Origin: Sipunculus nudus
Taxonomy: Eukaryota > Annelida > Sipuncula > Golfingiida > Sipunculidae
Length of the DNA: 64,000 nucleotides
Direction of reading: 5' to 3'
Assembly (NCBI GenBank): GCA_026874595.1
Contig: CM049312.1
Span: forward strand, 77,411,429 to 77,475,428
Shown here: piece by piece, positions 62,901 through 64,000 of the stretch
Position numbering within the stretch: the first letter of the stretch is position 1
Layout of the letters: every line of letters starts with the position of its first letter
Notes under the pieces: generated by a model
Seen by the model: the letters and a program-made list of their open reading frames with translations, nothing else
The model's database searches: none
What the model was told of the DNA's origin: nothing
Made by a program: the position numbers and the translations under genes

Positions 62901-63484
62901 ATGCTCCGCTAAAAGGATGTCTGCAAATCATGTTCACACGCAGCCTGAATATGAATCCCTAAATCTTCCTCTAGATTAACTTTGGCGAACCAACACCAGT
63001 ATTTTTGTTGCGAAAAATATGAACCACGAGTTTAGAGAATCGTTAAAACACTTTCCTTGCTCGCATGGTCTAAATATTTAAAAATAACAAAATGTTATTA
63101 TGTGCATAAAAAGCCACATTAATTGACTATAGGTACCTTCCAGTTGATAAAAGTGCAATAATACCCACACACGTGAAAAATCCAGCCGCTAATTTTTCTT
63201 TATCTGAGTTATTACGTCTTCTTATTTTTTCAGAGATTCCCATTCAATGAAAATGTAATACCGGAAATAATTCTTTAACATTAGTATAGAAAACTTACAT
63301 CCAGTTTATCACAGGCTTCCAGGACCCTCAGGGTGTTACGACAAACCTTGTCCTGCGACACGTTCCCATTGACGCACGTGATCGCTATCACGTGGGCTGA
63401 TGACGTCACTGAGAGCGCCATCATGATGGCCTGAGCATCATCAATGCCTGTATCTACGTCTAAAATGTACTTGTTCTCCATCGT
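50536..63484 (-). CDS. Nucleoside hydrolase B, paralogue with premature stop (5' partial in window)
   Basis: Tandem paralogue of hydrolase A with the same gene structure. Exons in order: 63484-63299, 62658-62487, 54788-54672, 53929-53790, 50784-50536; the first coding exon is beyond the window. Exon lengths (186, 172, 117, 140) and phases match gene A except for one codon lost in the second. Landmarks present: DVDTGIDDA, TPVYQGC, HGQDGLGD, CVIMGGNIHG, GEFNFYADP, LCDQSAVAVGLDES and DVELSGELTRGQMVVDW. Differences from A include DPVAA for DPEAA and VTIEVV for VTWEVV. The reading frame meets TAA at 50536-50538, where A has AAA. Frame and length beyond are conserved to a TAG at 50461-50463, so the last 25 codons (C-terminal strand and helix) are cut off. 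It may be a recent pseudogene, a truncated enzyme, a polymorphic null or a sequencing error. Confidence 0.82.
50949..50980. repeat. Poly-A run
   Basis: More than 30 consecutive A in intron sequence next to the terminal exon of B; possibly the tail of an old retroposon. Confidence 0.7.
51553..51624 (-). repeat. tRNA-like SINE head
   Basis: The reverse strand reads GGGGCGTGGTAGGTCATTGG... with an A-box-like GGTCATTGGTTAGGGCGC and a perfect B-box GAGTTCGAATCCC, 72 nt in all. The acceptor ends do not pair, so it is a tRNA-derived SINE head rather than a working tRNA. It lies in hydrolase B's last intron and is transcribed on the same strand. Confidence 0.55.
51716..52082 (+). repeat. Local duplication within hydrolase B's last intron
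   Basis: The block 'catatgtgcgggtccccgaatgcggatga.....tttattg.ggtaaacgcat.cactaataat' occurs at about 51723-51785 and again at about 52013-52078, offset near 292 bp. Between them lies a 'GATAAATTGACG' end followed by a copy of the last bases of the hydrolase B exon (51961-51979). Confidence 0.65.
53790..53929 (-). CDS. Nucleoside hydrolase B, exon 5 equivalent
   Basis: Acceptor 'tctcctctcag', donor 'gtacgtgt', 140 bp. Encodes KGNITATGEFNFYADPVAARL through ERLPYGW. About three quarters of residues match A. Confidence 0.9.
53985..54095 (+). repeat. Short interspersed repeat shared with 12335-12445
   Basis: Contains 'ggtaaccgcctccatttttt', 'cattccggtttcgaactacatgacaggtc.gtagca'. The 'ggtttcgaac' resembles a pol III B-box. 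It lies in the intron between exons 4 and 5 of hydrolase B. Confidence 0.5.
54672..54788 (-). CDS. Nucleoside hydrolase B, exon 4 equivalent
   Basis: Acceptor 'gttttatcag', donor 'gtaacagc', 117 bp, phase 1 to 1. The protein is identical to exon 4 of A, with only a few silent changes at DNA level. Confidence 0.93.
55374..55860 (-). mobile_element. Non-LTR retrotransposon 3' end, minus strand
   Basis: The minus-strand frame 55846-55664 reads LPMPRCERFKSSFIYAGPYKWNQLPFSLKSA, typical of the C-terminal tail after the reverse transcriptase in CR1/RTE-like LINEs ('fk.SF.y.g...WN.LP'). About 280 bp of 3' untranslated sequence follows, ending in an A-rich tail (T-run at 55376-55386). Confidence 0.65.
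56642..56847. mobile_element. MITE 'GGATCCAGGATTT' family, intact copy
   Basis: 206 bp bounded by inverted repeats CAGGGGCGGATCCAG and, reversed, CAGAAGCGGATCCAG (13 of 15), with target duplication TACAT (56637-56641 and 56848-56852). It is inserted in the LINE. No coding capacity. Confidence 0.82.
57020..58165 (-). repeat. R1 repeat family, reversed copy (left arm)
   Basis: On the reverse strand it shows the CAGCTGACTGAAAGTCATC start, 'agctatagcgatcactc', the CTGT/CCGT run (58085-58118) and repeated 'cacaaatcgtaacc', 'aggtc....ctgaaatt', 'gcatgcatattgatcatg' units. It interrupts the LINE. Confidence 0.8.
59145..61010 (+). repeat. R1 repeat family, forward copy (right arm)
   Basis: Starts AGCTCAGCCGACTGAAAGTCATC and 'gagctatagcgatcactcc', then the CCGT run and diverged internal units through 61000. 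Together with 57020-58165 it forms an inverted pair around a spacer of about 980 bp. Confidence 0.8.
61010..62486. other. Hydrolase B intron sequence, no supported gene
   Basis: Includes a CTTCCTCCT-rich pyrimidine stretch (about 61475-61560). Open stretch 60989-61207 has no domain. Confidence 0.45.
62487..62658 (-). CDS. Nucleoside hydrolase B, exon 3 equivalent
   Basis: Acceptor 'ctattattccag', donor 'gtaagaat', 172 bp, phase 0 to 1. Encodes TPVYQGCSQPLD, ASVHGQDGLGDYQW and KEHAVNAMVRLINENK. Too short in any one start-to-stop frame to be seen as an open reading frame, but clear by alignment to gene A. Confidence 0.9.
63299..63484 (-). CDS. Nucleoside hydrolase B, exon 2 equivalent
   Basis: Acceptor 'tttcctttaag', donor 'gtaagttt', 186 bp. 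Encodes TMENKYILDVDTGIDDAQAI through NTLRVLEACDKLD. The acceptor shows that an upstream exon exists beyond the right edge. Confidence 0.9.
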
Positions 63485-63779
63485 CTTAAAGGAAACGAAA
63501 TAATAAATAAGCTAAGAATCTAAACTAAAACACTCATATTACTGAATAAATGAACTAGAGGTTTGCAACATTCGAGCGATCTTGTGGAAACTTATTTTTT
63601 ACAATTAAACTTTCGATAAACATATGGTATCTATAATTAAGTTCACACAGAATATCTATAAATATACACAAAATAATATTATGTGTACATGTGTGTCATC
63701 CTAGATCTATGGGCATGCAGAATTTTAGACCGATACGCCATACCCCTCCTGAGATAAATGCCTGAATGTATTCTACAAA

Positions 63780-63980
63780 AACGTATTTGTAGGTGGCGCC
63801 ACCAGTCTTGTGTATGAGAAATCTACCCAACATGGATCCACATGCACAATTTCATGCCGATACGCCAAACCAATCCTGACATATGTGTGATTTTCACCCA
63901 AAACAGATGCATGGACGAATAGCATGCAAAAACGATTGTAGGTGGCGCTACCAGGCTTGTGTATGAGATTAAATTTCAGG
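63780..63980 (+). repeat. Two tandem units of about 150 bp at the right edge
   Basis: 'tgtaggtggcgccaccagtcttgtgtatgaga' at about 63788 recurs as 'tgtaggtggcgctaccaggcttgtgtatgaga' at about 63938, with 'gccgatacgccaa' also repeated upstream. May continue past the window. Confidence 0.6.
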
Positions 63981-64000
63981 CGGATTTGTCAAAACACTCA

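Noticed and set aside
1-64000. CRISPR arrays, bacterial operons, phage genes
   Set aside because: Spliced genes, LTR and LINE elements show this is animal nuclear DNA; tandem repeats here are minisatellites.

Overview
The window is nuclear DNA of an animal. Genes are split by introns with canonical GT-AG sites, the DNA is AT-rich, and transposon debris is dense. The repeat style points to a marine mollusc, probably a bivalve: long repeats with CCGT/CTGT runs, CAGCTGAG boxes, and a 'cccatgggtctcttgttt' repeat end near 11230. This is inference; no species can be named from the sequence.

Three protein-coding genes can be rebuilt. (1) Nucleoside hydrolase A, minus strand, six coding exons between 33582 and 20173, 331 residues, complete. 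(2) A secreted PAN/apple-like plus C-type lectin protein, plus strand, six coding exons between 35538 and 43166, about 322 residues. Its start lies about 1.95 kb from that of hydrolase A, head to head. (3) Nucleoside hydrolase B, minus strand, a tandem paralogue with exons at 63484-63299, 62658-62487, 54788-54672, 53929-53790 and 50784-50536; its first coding exon lies beyond the right edge. B has a TAA 25 codons before the ancestral stop, although the old frame is intact beyond it. Exon 4 of A and B encodes identical protein and is about 97% identical in DNA, unlike the other exons, which suggests gene conversion.

Layout. 1-6035: nearly four copies of a 1.62 kb tandem unit. 6439-7053: remnant of a pogo/Tigger transposase, followed by a perfect 40 bp-arm hairpin. 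7183-8935 and 14396-15690: two copies of a long interspersed repeat. 9053-9754: a hAT-like element with an 8 bp target duplication and GGTACA-rich ends. 15874-16390: an 87 bp satellite. 20.2-33.6 kb: hydrolase A, with several small transposons in its introns. 34.05-34.4 kb: a minisatellite. 35.5-43.3 kb: the lectin gene. 45.5-49.4 kb: a decayed Ty3/gypsy element whose RNase H region is split by a 416 bp miniature LTR element. 50.5-63.5 kb: hydrolase B. Its long fourth-to-third exon intron holds a LINE cut by a MITE and by a large repeat.

The most novel item is the 416 bp element at 46857-47272. It has TG...CA long terminal repeats, a TGGGGGCTCATCC primer-binding-like site, a polypurine-like tract and an exact 4 bp target duplication. 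Its LTRs carry tRNA-like A-box and B-box sequences, an arrangement that recalls the pol III promoter-bearing Cassandra TRIMs of plants.
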